Below, one piece after another: positions 25,339 to 35,121 of a stretch of 64,000 bases of DNA; positions within the stretch are counted from its first letter, which is position 1, and the number at the start of each line of letters is the position of its first letter. The notes beneath the pieces are model-generated. The model made no database searches and was not told the DNA's origin. It saw only the letters and a program-made list of their open reading frames with translations. Where the stretch lies: NCBI GenBank assembly GCA_031969655.1, contig DALYJX010000004.1, positions 40,436 to 104,435 of the forward strand. Direction: 5' to 3'. This stretch comes from Microseira sp003486305 (GTDB lineage Bacteria > Cyanobacteriota > Cyanobacteriia > Cyanobacteriales > Aerosakkonemataceae). The position numbers and the translations under genes are program-made.

Positions 25339-26043
25339 ATGCACCTGCTAACGTTATCTGACCTCAAACCAACCCGAAGCAACGAACCAGTCCCTCTAGT
25401 TTCTGCCTGCATTCAAGAACGCCTGCAACTACTCGTTAAGCAAATGCGGATGGGATTGCCTGTAGAGCCAATTCTCAACAATTATCCCCAGTTTCAACAA
25501 TGGGTTTGGCAGCTAAAAGAACTATCGCCCACTCTATTTATGCCGCGTAAAAAGTTATTGGTTGACATCCCGCTTACTGCCAAACTTGAACTGAATATAC
25601 CCACCCGCAAGAAGTCTTTCTCTACTCCCACTTTAAAGATCGTAGAAGTTCGCGCAAATGTCGGCATTGTAAGAGGAAAAGTCCGGCTATTTGAGTGGGC
25701 AATTCGACATCCGATACTCAGTTGGCAAGACCGAGTTAAGTTATGGGTGGCTGCCGAATATTTTAACCTACAGCCTGACGATCTGAAACTGATTGTTTTA
25801 GCACTGCACCCCAGCCAGAAAGCCCAAAAAGTCTCATTTAGCTGGGATAGCAAGCAGCACCAGCAAACCCGAAATTGGTTAATTGCCACAATTGCCCAAC
25901 AAACAAATCAACCATTTCAGCCATCTATTGCTAGAAGCAAGACTGCTACAGCGACAGACAATTTGGCAGATCAACCAGATGATATAGAGCTAGCGAGATC
26001 TCTCGCAAAAACCATCGATGAAATCGATGAAGTGTCCCTATAA
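25339..26043 (+). CDS. Unknown plasmid protein
   Basis: 234 residues, mostly helical-looking and basic in the middle (TRKKSFSTPTLKIVEVR), with an acidic C-terminus. No known motif is recognised. The helical segment VKLWVAAEYFNLQPDDLKLIVLALHPS resembles small helical scaffolds. It stands alone between the toxin pair and the NarL regulator. Composition and length support a real gene. Confidence 0.55.
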   Translation: MHLLTLSDLKPTRSNEPVPLVSACIQERLQLLVKQMRMGLPVEPILNNYPQFQQWVWQLKELSPTLFMPRKKLLVDIPLTAKLELNIPTRKKSFSTPTLKIVEVRANVGIVRGKVRLFEWAIRHPILSWQDRVKLWVAAEYFNLQPDDLKLIVLALHPSQKAQKVSFSWDSKQHQQTRNWLIATIAQQTNQPFQPSIARSKTATATDNLADQPDDIELARSLAKTIDEIDEVSL

Positions 26044-26359
26044 CCTTCAGAAAAAATTGATGTCTCTGTCTGTTGTATTCTATATCGGCTGCCACCAGCC
26101 AGCCGATTCCAGTGCTTGGTCAAAAGCGGCACAACTATAAAAATTGAGACGCGGCAGCAACTCTAACAATCCAGCCTCTTCAAGCGCTTACTTGAAGATC
26201 GCATACCATTTAAAGATGCCTATGTCAACCGTATTATTCCCGATGCCATATAAAAGCTGTAAAAAAAGTCACTACTTATTCTTCCCATCGGCTGATGCCA
26301 CTCCTAATCTGCGCCGGAAAAGATAGTTGAAGAAACAAGAGTCTGGAGAAGAGGTAAAA
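26044..26359. other. Gap with a decayed reading frame
   Basis: No gene is supported. Around 26178-26250 one frame reads LFKRLLEDRIPFKDAYVNRI then a short tail and stop, which looks like the C-terminal relic of a lost gene. GGAGAAGAGG just before 26360 is the ribosome-binding site of the next gene. Confidence 0.4.
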
Positions 26360-27022
26360 ATGACTACCAGAGCTGAGACAAAACCAAAAACTGTTCTGAT
26401 TGTGGAAGACAATCCCATGTTGCAGGTGGGACTGCGGCACGCGCTCTCTACGCAACCTGCACTGAAAGCGATCGCCCAGGTCGAGGATGGTTTATCTGCG
26501 GTGAGTACAGCGCTCGAACTGGAGCCAGACATTGCCTTGATAGACATCGATCTGCCTGGAATAGATGGTATTACGGTCACGCAGCGAATCAAAGAGGTAC
26601 TGCCCGATACGCGCGTCATTATTTTTACTCACTACACCAACCCAACACGGGTAATGGCAGCTTTATCGAGTGGGGCTAATGGCTATTGCATCAAAGGCAC
26701 AGATATCCCTCAACTCTTAGCAGCAATTACCGCTGTGGGTGAAGGCAACTGCTACTTGGATGCTAAGATTGCCAACTGCGTCTTGCAAAACTTGAGACAA
26801 CCCCTGCCTGATGGCGAGGAACTAAAAGAAGTGAAGTTGACTGAGCGAGAAATGCAAGTGTTGCAACAACTTGTTGAGGGCAAAAGCAATACAGAAATTG
26901 GCATCATTCTGGGAGTGAGTGCAAACACGATTAAAGGTCACGTACAGCAGATTATCCATAAGCTTAAAGCGAGCGATCGCACTCAGGCAGCAGTTAAAGC
27001 ACTGCGCTTGGGGTTAGTGTGA
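26360..27022 (+). CDS. NarL/FixJ-family response regulator
   Basis: 220 residues from the ATG at 26360, which follows a strong GGAGAAGAGG site. The receiver domain is at the N-terminus (VLIVEDNPML, phosphoacceptor in IALIDIDLPG, then IIFTHYTNPT and a lysine in GYCIKGTD). The C-terminal LuxR-type HTH carries LTEREMQVLQQLVEGKSNTEIG. It should bind DNA after phosphorylation. It converges on the histidine kinase gene at 27376, which lacks its own output domain, and could receive phosphate from it. Confidence 0.88.
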   Translation: MTTRAETKPKTVLIVEDNPMLQVGLRHALSTQPALKAIAQVEDGLSAVSTALELEPDIALIDIDLPGIDGITVTQRIKEVLPDTRVIIFTHYTNPTRVMAALSSGANGYCIKGTDIPQLLAAITAVGEGNCYLDAKIANCVLQNLRQPLPDGEELKEVKLTEREMQVLQQLVEGKSNTEIGIILGVSANTIKGHVQQIIHKLKASDRTQAAVKALRLGLV

Positions 27023-27129
27023 AGGCGAAAGGGGAGGTGAAGGGGAAGGAATTGATTTCATCGACATAATCAGGTATTCTATATGCCGAGAATAGTACAT
27101 TTTGAAACGGACTTCTCAATTTACCGCTA

Positions 27130-27365
27130 TCGCGGAGTTATGAGTTATGAGTGCTGAGTTGTAAGAGAGTTCTGAGTTCTCAGTTTTGAGTTCTGAGTTA
27201 GAAGAAAATTCAACTCAAAACTCAAAACTCAAAACTCAAAACTCAAAACTTTGAATGTTGGAGAGCGCTGTCTAGGCGTCGAACAATTAGGCGTCCTTAT
27301 TTCAATCCTCGCATGGACGGCAGGGGTAACTCAAAACTCAAAACTCAAAACTCAAAACTTTGAAC
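27130..27365. repeat. Short tandem repeats of the AACTCAAA type
   Basis: Runs of TGAGTT(C/T) near 27140-27200 are followed by AACTCAAAACTCAAAACTCA-type tandem units near 27208-27250 and again near 27330-27360. The two orientations form large inverted repeats between the convergent regulator and kinase genes. Similar units recur at 49108-49225. Such arrays are common in cyanobacterial intergenic DNA and may end transcripts. Confidence 0.7.
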
Positions 27366-27375
27366 TTCCCCTTCT

Positions 27376-28542
27376 TCAAGACAGCGGCAAAGTAAACCAG
27401 AACCGCACGCCTTTACCCAACTCGCTCTCAACCCCAATTTGTCCGCCATGAGCTTCCACAATTTGCCGACAAATATAAAGCCCTAAACCCGCTCCAGCAC
27501 GACGAAGAGCGCTAGTTCCCCGCACGTACAAATCAAACAAGGAAGCACATTCAGTCTCAGGAATACCCACTCCATTATCTGCAACAATAACTCGCAACAT
27601 TGAAGAAGTTGCATCTACCTTGGCATCCAATGTCAGCACAAAACCTGGTGGGTTGTATTTGAGTGCGTTCCCAATCAAATTTTCAAACACTCGCCACAAC
27701 TGATCCACATCGGCACTGATATCAGGTAAGTTAGGAGCAATGAGGTAATTGAGGACAACCTGATATTTGGCGAACATCGGTTCCCACGCTTTGATAATAC
27801 GGCTTGTTAAAGCATGGATTGAAGTGGATTGCAAGTTTAACGGGTATCCCGAAACTTCTAATTGTTGCATTTCCACTAAAGAATCAATCAGATGGATCTG
27901 ACGTTTGCAGCTATCGAGCATAACTTCTACAATCTGCCTATTGATGACAACATTTTCTCGAGTTTTATCCAGATAACTTTGCAACAACAACGAGGTTCCC
28001 GTAACTGGGTTTCGCAAGTCGTGGGAAACCGCGTGAACGAACACTTTCAAACGTGCTTCTGCCTGCTTTCGCTCTTTGATCTCCTGAGAAAGTTGGACAT
28101 TTTGTGCCGCCAGTTGCGCGTTAGTAGCCCGAAGTTGCATTTGGCAGCGACACAGTGCTAATTGCTGCTTGACTCGCGCTAACACTTCAATCGGCTCAAA
28201 TGGTTTAGTAATGTAGTCCGCACCCCCAACTTCAAACGCTTTTACTTTGTCAAAAACATCATCCACAGCACTAACAAAAATGACAGGAATCTCCTTCGTG
28301 ATATCCGATGCTTTGAGCCGTCGGCACACTTCATAACCGTCCATATGTGGCATCCTGATATCTAATAAAATCAGGTCAGGTACTTGCAGATCGACGGCTT
28401 TTAACGCCTCTTCGCCACCGATCGCTTCTCGGACTCGATAGCCCCTTCCAACAAACATTGACGATAGCAGGTAAATGTTATCAGGAAAGTCGTCAACTAT
28501 CAGAATGTCAGGTGGAACTAAGTTTTCACTCACGGCGAACAC
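27376..28542 (-). CDS. Response-regulator/histidine-kinase hybrid (REC-HisKA-HATPase)
   Basis: 388 residues. An N-terminal receiver domain (ILIVDDFPDN, LILLDIRMPHMDGYE, lysine in DYITKPFEP) is followed by a coiled-coil, then HisKA with AVSHDLRNPV and the ATPase boxes NALKYN, VADNGVGIP and GAGLGLYICRQIVEAHGG. No membrane sensor is present, so it is a cytoplasmic kinase switched by its receiver domain. It overlaps the end of the coupling-protein gene by 17 bp on the same strand, so it is part of the conjugation operon. Confidence 0.9.
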   Translation of the reverse strand: MFAVSENLVPPDILIVDDFPDNIYLLSSMFVGRGYRVREAIGGEEALKAVDLQVPDLILLDIRMPHMDGYEVCRRLKASDITKEIPVIFVSAVDDVFDKVKAFEVGGADYITKPFEPIEVLARVKQQLALCRCQMQLRATNAQLAAQNVQLSQEIKERKQAEARLKVFVHAVSHDLRNPVTGTSLLLQSYLDKTRENVVINRQIVEVMLDSCKRQIHLIDSLVEMQQLEVSGYPLNLQSTSIHALTSRIIKAWEPMFAKYQVVLNYLIAPNLPDISADVDQLWRVFENLIGNALKYNPPGFVLTLDAKVDATSSMLRVIVADNGVGIPETECASLFDLYVRGTSALRRAGAGLGLYICRQIVEAHGGQIGVESELGKGVRFWFTLPLS

Positions 28543-30451
28543 CCCTAATTGCTGTACATTTAAGTTGTTCCCGAATTTTGCTTAAAAATATCTCTCCAGC
28601 AGCTTTTTGGCTTGATTGCACATCAGCGGTTGTTACTGGGTCGGTAGGGTCGTTGGGATGCGGTAACAATTCATAAGCAGCGCGAATGCGATTGTCCAGT
28701 TCTTCGTCGATGTTGATTGACCGCCCAGTTTGGCGGTCAATTGACTGCTGAATGGCTCGTTTTTCCAGTTGCGGTCGGATGTGAGTGTCCCACAATGCTT
28801 CCGATTCTTTGGCGCGTTTGATGTCGCTAGGTTTTACAGGAATTTTCAAGGGATAGGGAAACAATGCTTCCGTCTCCGAACCGTAAGCAGGAGAAGTAAT
28901 GACGCACTTACCTTGGGGAAACCTTAAAATCTCGTCAGCACTAATGAGCGGTTTCTTTTGCAATTGTTCGCTCCAGTTGACAGAACGACTGGTTTGTTGA
29001 CCCATTGAGCTACCCGTAGAGCGATTTTTCACCAGTACTTCCACTTCCCCGTAGCGTTTGGAATATTTCTCTGCTGTGTCAAAATCGCCGGGATTAAACA
29101 GCACGTGCGTTGAGAGGGCGCTGGCGATCGCAGCACCCTTTTTATCACCATAAAGGTTGTCTAGTTGGTTCAAACTTTGAATCCCAACAATCGGTACGCC
29201 ACCTGCACTGCGATATTCATTTGCCCATTGATCCATTCGGTCAAATTTAAGCGAAGGAAATTCATCGAGGCAATATACGAATGGCTCAGTACGCACCCTG
29301 GATAGATTGCTGACAACGCACAAGTGAATCGCCGCTGCTAAAAGAGGCCCGACAACGGCTCGCCTTTGGTCGTCTAATTTAAAAATAATGCACTTTTTTC
29401 CTTCTAGTACAATCGGAATTGTGCTGCAACCAATAAATGCCCGCAGCAAGTCTTTTTGAATAAAAGCCGAATAGGTTGCTTCTGCCGTTGCTTTGATACC
29501 TGCCACTGTTTTTTCGGCATCTTTTGAACTTAAAAGTTGGGAAAAACTAGAAGCAATCCACCTATCCATTTTTAAGGGATGACCGTCAGGACGACGAACG
29601 GCATGGTCGATACGTTTGACTAAATCTGGCAATTGAATAATTGCATAAATCATTGCTAAATCTGGATAAGGACTGCTCTTAGCTAGCTGGACTAAACCTT
29701 TAGCCATCAACTCCCCAGCTTTCTCAAAAAACTCGTTTCCTTTGCTGTCTCCTAAACTGGCATTACGAGCAATAACCGAGCCAATTTCTGCCGCCATCAC
29801 CGCATCTTGAGCATCTCTCATAAAATCGAGCGGATTAATAACACCCGAATAAGCTTCACCAGGGGCAAATACTTGCACATCGTAGCCGTAGCGGACGGCT
29901 AAGGGTGCGTGCAGTTTCATTTGGTCGCCTTTTTTGTCATAAATAATGACAGGAAATCCTTGCTGAAATGCACTTTCTACCAGGCGGTCAATGACGCTAA
30001 AAGTTTTACCGCTCCCCGGCGCACCAATTACTAAAATACCGCGTTCTGAGTGGGGAAACCAAACGGTAGGAGACGCGCCCAGCATCGTTTGCAACTGAGC
30101 TATTAAACCCTTCCACTTGCCAGCTAACCAATAAGTTGGCGTACCGCTCCACAACGTCACAGGTTGCCGCTTTTTTTCTTTCATTTGATTTAAAGCTAGA
30201 CCCGTCGCTGTCATCTTTTCAGCCGTCCCGCACAAGCGTCCTGAAGTTACTTTACCCTTGCTTGTTCCAACTATTTTGGAAAAGATGACTAACCCCAGCA
30301 ATAGCCCTAACATTGCCAGTCCTTCTGGGTTCATAAACTGACCGAATAAGCCCCTAAAATCAACGCCAAATAGTGGACGTTTCGGCGGTTGGCTAGCTGT
30401 TTGAAGCAAAACAGCTTGAGATTTTTGAGGTAAAAATTGAGATGATTTCAT
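28526..30451 (-). CDS. Type IV secretion coupling protein, VirD4/TraG family
   Basis: 641 residues. One hydrophobic segment (~45-62; LAMLGLLLGLVIFS) is near the N-terminus. Walker A is in ILVIGAPGSGKTFS (~residue 150), Walker B in VYCLDEFPSLKF, and the conserved VGIQSLNQL-type motif follows. These are the hallmarks of the ATPase that brings relaxase-bound plasmid DNA to the conjugation channel. The upstream partner on the other strand (30621) is divergent. It shares its transcript with the kinase at 27376. No relaxase was recognised in this window. Confidence 0.9.
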   Translation of the reverse strand: MKSSQFLPQKSQAVLLQTASQPPKRPLFGVDFRGLFGQFMNPEGLAMLGLLLGLVIFSKIVGTSKGKVTSGRLCGTAEKMTATGLALNQMKEKKRQPVTLWSGTPTYWLAGKWKGLIAQLQTMLGASPTVWFPHSERGILVIGAPGSGKTFSVIDRLVESAFQQGFPVIIYDKKGDQMKLHAPLAVRYGYDVQVFAPGEAYSGVINPLDFMRDAQDAVMAAEIGSVIARNASLGDSKGNEFFEKAGELMAKGLVQLAKSSPYPDLAMIYAIIQLPDLVKRIDHAVRRPDGHPLKMDRWIASSFSQLLSSKDAEKTVAGIKATAEATYSAFIQKDLLRAFIGCSTIPIVLEGKKCIIFKLDDQRRAVVGPLLAAAIHLCVVSNLSRVRTEPFVYCLDEFPSLKFDRMDQWANEYRSAGGVPIVGIQSLNQLDNLYGDKKGAAIASALSTHVLFNPGDFDTAEKYSKRYGEVEVLVKNRSTGSSMGQQTSRSVNWSEQLQKKPLISADEILRFPQGKCVITSPAYGSETEALFPYPLKIPVKPSDIKRAKESEALWDTHIRPQLEKRAIQQSIDRQTGRSINIDEELDNRIRAAYELLPHPNDPTDPVTTADVQSSQKAAGEIFLSKIREQLKCTAIRGVRRE

Positions 30452-30620
30452 AGTTTCTTGTTAATTATGTTCAGCCATCGTTAGTGTTTGAGAGTGAATG
30501 CTTAATCCATTGACAGCATAAATTCATTGATTTTTACGGTTGCAACCAACCTAAATCGCTAATAACTTATCAACGGCTATCGCCTCTTTAGGAAACAACA
30601 GCTAATGGGATTTAAAGATA

Positions 30621-31616
30621 ATGGTTAAAACCAATCCTACCCGCTCTAAAACTCAAGATTCACCAGAAGAAAAACAAACAAATCAGTTTGAAGTAGACCC
30701 CGAATTGCTCAGCCCTGAATACAATCAAACCCGGCGACCTTCCTTGCCTTATGGCATCATCATCAATGACAACCCGGCTGGTATTTTAATCCCCAATGAC
30801 CAACTCGTGAAAGCGGAATGGAAACCCATGCCTGCTGAAGAAGAGTTGACCACAGTCGAGCTAACTGAACCTGTCAGTGGACTATTTCTCGCTAATGTTC
30901 GCATCTTAGTGTTAGCCTTTGTGCCTGAGTACATTCGCTACAAAGATATAGAGGAAAATGACGAACTTGCTGGAACATTTGTTGGGTTATATGACGAGTA
31001 TCGTCAGGTTCTAGATAAGAAAACGCAGGAAGTTTGTTCGGAACACGCGCTGATTTTCCTCAATCCCAAGAACCAACCTTTGCATAAAGTCCCCATTGTC
31101 GTCCGTTTTAAGAATGTAGCACTCTGGAGTTTCAAGAGTGCGAGAGAAGATTTTTACCGCAACTTGGAAAGGGTATTCGCTGATTACTTTGAAGTAGACT
31201 ACAGCGGCAAGAATGACAAATGGCGCTCCTTGGGTGTTCTCAATATTAAATTCCAAGCTCTCAAAGAAGGAGAAGGGAAAAATAAGTCCTTTTGCTGCAA
31301 AACCTCTAGCATCACTAAGCCAACTTTGGCGAACTTACCTAAACTGTATTTAGGAAATCTTCAACAGAAGAAGATGGTTTGGGGTCTGCATAACAACATC
31401 GCTGGATTTATTGAAGCTGGAGAAGCACAATTGCCAGCTTTGGCTAAGAGTGCAGAACCAGAAGTTCAGGTATTACCTCCTGAGAATAGCCATCGGGGTA
31501 AAAATAAATCCAAACCTCCGCGCAAAATTCAACAAATTGAGGAAGAAGATGCAGAACTAGAAGAATTAGACAACTTTGATTCAGCAGAGGTTGAAGTAGA
31601 GGCCGAAACTGACTAA
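30621..31616 (+). CDS. DUF5895-like cyanobacterial plasmid protein
   Basis: 331 residues. The core (~25-270) has the sequence PSLPYGIIINDNPAGILIPNDQLVKAEW and later HALIFLNPKNQPLHKVPIVVRFKN, which I associate with the DUF5895 family of cyanobacterial plasmids. The C-terminus is strongly acidic (~305-331). No catalytic motif is seen. It is divergent from the coupling protein gene and convergent with the lipoprotein gene. Function unknown; the family name is from memory. Confidence 0.6.
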   Translation: MVKTNPTRSKTQDSPEEKQTNQFEVDPELLSPEYNQTRRPSLPYGIIINDNPAGILIPNDQLVKAEWKPMPAEEELTTVELTEPVSGLFLANVRILVLAFVPEYIRYKDIEENDELAGTFVGLYDEYRQVLDKKTQEVCSEHALIFLNPKNQPLHKVPIVVRFKNVALWSFKSAREDFYRNLERVFADYFEVDYSGKNDKWRSLGVLNIKFQALKEGEGKNKSFCCKTSSITKPTLANLPKLYLGNLQQKKMVWGLHNNIAGFIEAGEAQLPALAKSAEPEVQVLPPENSHRGKNKSKPPRKIQQIEEEDAELEELDNFDSAEVEVEAETD

Positions 31617-31621
31617 AATTT

Positions 31622-32269
31622 TTACTTTACTTCAATCCTCGTCTGAACGTTCCGTGTCCCCCCGTCCCCGCGTCCTTGAATTCCTTTTCCTTCTCTAAAA
31701 AGCTGGCTGTCAGCAAGTTTATAGGTCGAACCGTTGTAGCAAAATTTAAGCTGACGCCGACCTTCACTCGCTTGCTGACTAACTAGCAAACAGGGTATTC
31801 CGTCTTGTGTTGCTCCAGTTTCAGCTTGGAATAAAGGAATTTTGGGTGGTACGTTTGGGTTGAGATAAGTTGCAAACACTTCAGTTGGTAACTGGCTTTT
31901 GTTGTTAGGAATCAAGTAGCCGACGTAAAGGCAGCCCATTTGACCGCATAAACTCGGATGATTGAAATTATAAAGGTTTAAGCGACCTTTAGTACCATTG
32001 ACTTGCCATACTCGCATGGTTTTGATTGCCGTTTCGGGGTCAGATAAACTGCTGTGAGAGGAGACAATCTGAAGCAATGTTTCTTTTGGGGTAATTTGAG
32101 CGGCAGGTTGCCAAGAAGGCGGAGTAGTTGTTGTTTTTTGACTCGAACTGCAAGCGGCAGTTCCTAACAACAGCGTTATGACGCTAAAGAGTATCAAACC
32201 CAGGCGAAACCAATAGCCAAGCCTATTTAACCAAGCTGGGGGGTTCCTAACATCAGGATTTTTTGGCAT
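31622..32269 (-). CDS. Predicted membrane-anchored lipoprotein of the conjugation region
   Basis: 215 residues from the ATG at 32269, preceded by AGGAGAAAAAAGG. A hydrophobic N-terminal segment (LGLILFSVITLLLG) ends at TAACSSS, a plausible lipobox, so the protein should be exported and lipid-anchored. The rest has no recognised domain; four cysteines occur in the mature part (for example SLCGQMGCLYVGY). It lies just downstream of the lysozyme-like gene and may belong to the same envelope-spanning apparatus. Confidence 0.65.
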   Translation of the reverse strand: MPKNPDVRNPPAWLNRLGYWFRLGLILFSVITLLLGTAACSSSQKTTTTPPSWQPAAQITPKETLLQIVSSHSSLSDPETAIKTMRVWQVNGTKGRLNLYNFNHPSLCGQMGCLYVGYLIPNNKSQLPTEVFATYLNPNVPPKIPLFQAETGATQDGIPCLLVSQQASEGRRQLKFCYNGSTYKLADSQLFREGKGIQGRGDGGTRNVQTRIEVK

Positions 32270-32429
32270 CCTTTTTTCTCCTAATGAGTGAATGTTAGTA
32301 GTAATATCAAATCTGGCTCCACAATCCCTCTTACTCAGATCTTGCATCAGAGCTATCACCTTAGTTTCTTGCAAATAACTAAATCTGAAAGCCTAGATTT
32401 TTCGTAAATAAACCCGGTTAAAAAGAGGG

Positions 32430-34475
32430 TCATGGAAGCGAATTTGGTAAAAAAGCCATACGTGCTGACGCACAGGCGATCGCCACCGCAGCACCCAAGC
32501 CAACTAGCATCCAAAAAGAGCGAAGCTTGGACGGGTAAAAAATATTACTGAAGTACGCAAGCATTGCCAAAAACAGGCTAGCGATCGCTACCCTCTTAAA
32601 CCCACTGACGCTAGAGGCGATACCAGAACCTCCAGAACTAGAATTTTGAGAACTGGAAAAGCAATTACCTTTGGTATTGTGGTTATAAAGTTGTCGCACT
32701 TTCTCTCCGTAAGATTTAAGCGAGTAGCCGCCGTGAATGTCGGAGTAATTTGCATCTATTTTGCTACCTTCTCCGCCAAAATGCTTTTGAGCCACTCGTT
32801 CAATTAAGCGATCGCTGCTAAACAACTGTCCCGTTGTAGGATCGAGTTCGCTCTTTGTGCGAGCAATATTTTTGGCTAGAGTGTTTCGTAAAAGCTGGTC
32901 TTGCACAGCCGGGGGGAAGTAGCGAAACAGTTCTTCCGATCTAGGTTTTTTACCGCTGTTAACTTGTTTAAGAAATTCTGCACCTCCCGAAACCGAATTA
33001 ATTGCTTGCTGCACGTCTTCTCGGTAACTCATCAATTGATAGCGACCTAAAGCCATGCCGCAATTCGTCCCCCCGTCTGCACAAATGTAAGTGCCAATTG
33101 CTTGATAGTCGCCGCTACCTGCACTTTCGAGATTAGCAATTGCCTCCCCTAAACTCGCCGCATCCACATCACCGATGAAAGTACCCGGACGCACGCATTC
33201 GGTTGGGTTTTTCATCGGTTCAGTCGAGTTAGAGTTAGAGCTAGATTGAGAAGGTTTTGAAGATTTTGCCGCGCCGGTGGAACGAGAAACATTTCTGGAT
33301 GAACCTCCCTCCAATAAACCTACAAACATCGGCGAATTCACCTGGTAATTTAAGAAGGGAATTGGGCCAATAATATAGGGCGATTTACCGCAAGGGAGGC
33401 TGAAACGGAAATAAAGCGCCGTATCGACAGTATCCTCTATTTCCGATGGTTCCATCACCACCACTTTAAAAGCTTTTCCGAAAGGATGGCGACCCGTTGG
33501 TTCCCATCCTGTCAGACAGCCAGAACCGCCTCGAACTTCTTGATATTTGCCGCTGATCCACTGTTTGCCTTCTAGCGAACCAGTGGCGCGACGACCGGAG
33601 TTTTCCATATCATCTAACTCAATGTAGGCGCAATTCTTGGCGCACGCGACTGCAAATCCTTCAACATCAGAACCGGAAATAGTATTTTCTCGCTTGCTTT
33701 CAGCAGCACCATAAATCGTGTCAATTCGCATTACTCCTCCACCTACTTCTGCCACTGGAATTGGAAAGCGAGAAAGCGGTACTTGATTCAGATTGGGAAT
33801 ATCAGCAATTCGTGATGTTTCCCACCCAGAAAATTGTTCGATATTGACGCTGGTTAGATTGGGAATTTGGGCAATTGAAAATCCAGATAAGTCAATTTGA
33901 TCGAGAGAAGCTTGTGCTAATTGCGGTACTTCTTCAACAACTCGATCGAGAGGCAGATTGTTGAGGTTTGGACTGACTTCTGATAATTGAGAAGCTAATG
34001 CAGCAATTGGCGGTACTTCACTAAATTGCAATTGACCTAGGTTGGGGACAATCTCAACCAGGTGACTAATCGTTTGCTTGCTTACCAATGGAAAGGCTGA
34101 CAAAGCAGTATTTTCCGGGTCAATGCTGTTTGAAACGAGTTGTTTAATTCCTTCTAAAGAGAAGATTTCTGGTTTTAAGTCGCGAATATCTCCCAGTTGT
34201 AAAATTTGGTCAAGAGTATCGCCTGCTTGCCAACTTCTATTCCCGGCACTTCCAGATGTTGTCGCTGGAGGAAATGTACTGAAATTAGTTTGACTCCAAT
34301 CGGGTAGCAACACTTTAGTTTGTTGGGATTCCCAAATGCGAGTGGGTAAGGGATTGGCATTAGACATTGATGGGAATCCCAGCCAGATGAAGGCAGCGAT
34401 CGGCAAAATCAAACTAAATCGCGTTAAACCAGCTTTGAACCCGATAGAGTGATGGAACTGATTAAAACGGTTCAT
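32430..34475 (-). CDS. Exported lysozyme/transglycosylase-like conjugation protein with C-terminal membrane helices
   Basis: 681 residues. A signal sequence (residues ~15-40) is followed by a ~180-residue stretch of IPNL/VPNL-type degenerate repeats (for example IPNLTSVNIEQFS, IPNLNQVPLSRF), a beta-rich middle part, and at ~440-500 a segment LGEAIANLESAG...GMALGRYQLMSY resembling lysozyme-like muramidase domains. Two hydrophobic segments close the protein (~630-670). Such enzymes open peptidoglycan for conjugation machinery. The exact family is not recognised. Confidence 0.65.
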   Translation of the reverse strand: MNRFNQFHHSIGFKAGLTRFSLILPIAAFIWLGFPSMSNANPLPTRIWESQQTKVLLPDWSQTNFSTFPPATTSGSAGNRSWQAGDTLDQILQLGDIRDLKPEIFSLEGIKQLVSNSIDPENTALSAFPLVSKQTISHLVEIVPNLGQLQFSEVPPIAALASQLSEVSPNLNNLPLDRVVEEVPQLAQASLDQIDLSGFSIAQIPNLTSVNIEQFSGWETSRIADIPNLNQVPLSRFPIPVAEVGGGVMRIDTIYGAAESKRENTISGSDVEGFAVACAKNCAYIELDDMENSGRRATGSLEGKQWISGKYQEVRGGSGCLTGWEPTGRHPFGKAFKVVVMEPSEIEDTVDTALYFRFSLPCGKSPYIIGPIPFLNYQVNSPMFVGLLEGGSSRNVSRSTGAAKSSKPSQSSSNSNSTEPMKNPTECVRPGTFIGDVDAASLGEAIANLESAGSGDYQAIGTYICADGGTNCGMALGRYQLMSYREDVQQAINSVSGGAEFLKQVNSGKKPRSEELFRYFPPAVQDQLLRNTLAKNIARTKSELDPTTGQLFSSDRLIERVAQKHFGGEGSKIDANYSDIHGGYSLKSYGEKVRQLYNHNTKGNCFSSSQNSSSGGSGIASSVSGFKRVAIASLFLAMLAYFSNIFYPSKLRSFWMLVGLGAAVAIACASARMAFLPNSLP

Positions 34476-34505
34476 TGGAGTTTCTATCGTGTTTTTTGTG
34501 CTATA

Positions 34506-34535
34506 GGGAGTAGGAAGCAGTTTTTCCCTACTCCC
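34506..34535 (-). terminator. Hairpin between the small Tyr/Asn-rich gene and the lysozyme-like gene
   Basis: GGGAGTAG (34506-34513) pairs with CTACTCCC (34528-34535). It lies just after the stop of the gene at 34548 on the minus strand. The inner loop is T-rich. Confidence 0.45.
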
Positions 34536-34547
34536 CCTAAAACCTAA

Positions 34548-34766
34548 TTACAGTTCCAGTTCTAGTTGCGGATTGGGACGAACGGCTGAGTCTGTCCAAG
34601 CATTATCTGCTAAGTTTGACTGGTCATAAATATTCTCTTGATAGCCGTCATCAAAGTTACCCTGAACCACATTTTTTTGTGTGGCGTAACCTGAAGTTTC
34701 CTCAGTACCGGAACTATAACCAGAGTTGTTGTATCCAGACTTCTGCTCGAAGTAAGAACTGTTCAT
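34548..34766 (-). CDS. Small Tyr/Asn/Ser-rich protein, unknown
   Basis: 72 residues with no cysteine, many Y, N, S, Q and G (SGYNNSGYSSGTEETSGYA) and an acidic end LELEL. It looks intrinsically disordered. It precedes the exported lysozyme-like gene on the same strand, separated by a hairpin. No family is recognised; length and position support a real small gene. Confidence 0.5.
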   Translation of the reverse strand: MNSSYFEQKSGYNNSGYSSGTEETSGYATQKNVVQGNFDDGYQENIYDQSNLADNAWTDSAVRPNPQLELEL

Positions 34767-35121
34767 GGTTTTATTAGTTAACTATCGAACTTCCCCAATC
34801 TAAATTGCACTAAAGTTTTTTTACCTCACCTTATCCGGTAGTTTTGGTTAGTTAGAATGAACCCCTCCAGATGGAGGGGAGAAATTAAATCCGGGCTGCT
34901 TAACAGTTTTAAGCAGCGCAAAATTTTGTGAGGCGGTGACGAATGAATTGGATTTGCCGTTTTTACGCAATTATTTAGGAATAATTTATAGGGGTATTTA
35001 TTACTTTTATGCGTTCGTGCAGTGTGACAAAGCAATTCATCGCAATGATGGTTATATGTACGCAATTTCCACTGTTGTCCAATTTTTCAGCAATTAGAGG
35101 CGTTGCGATCGCTCTTATCCT

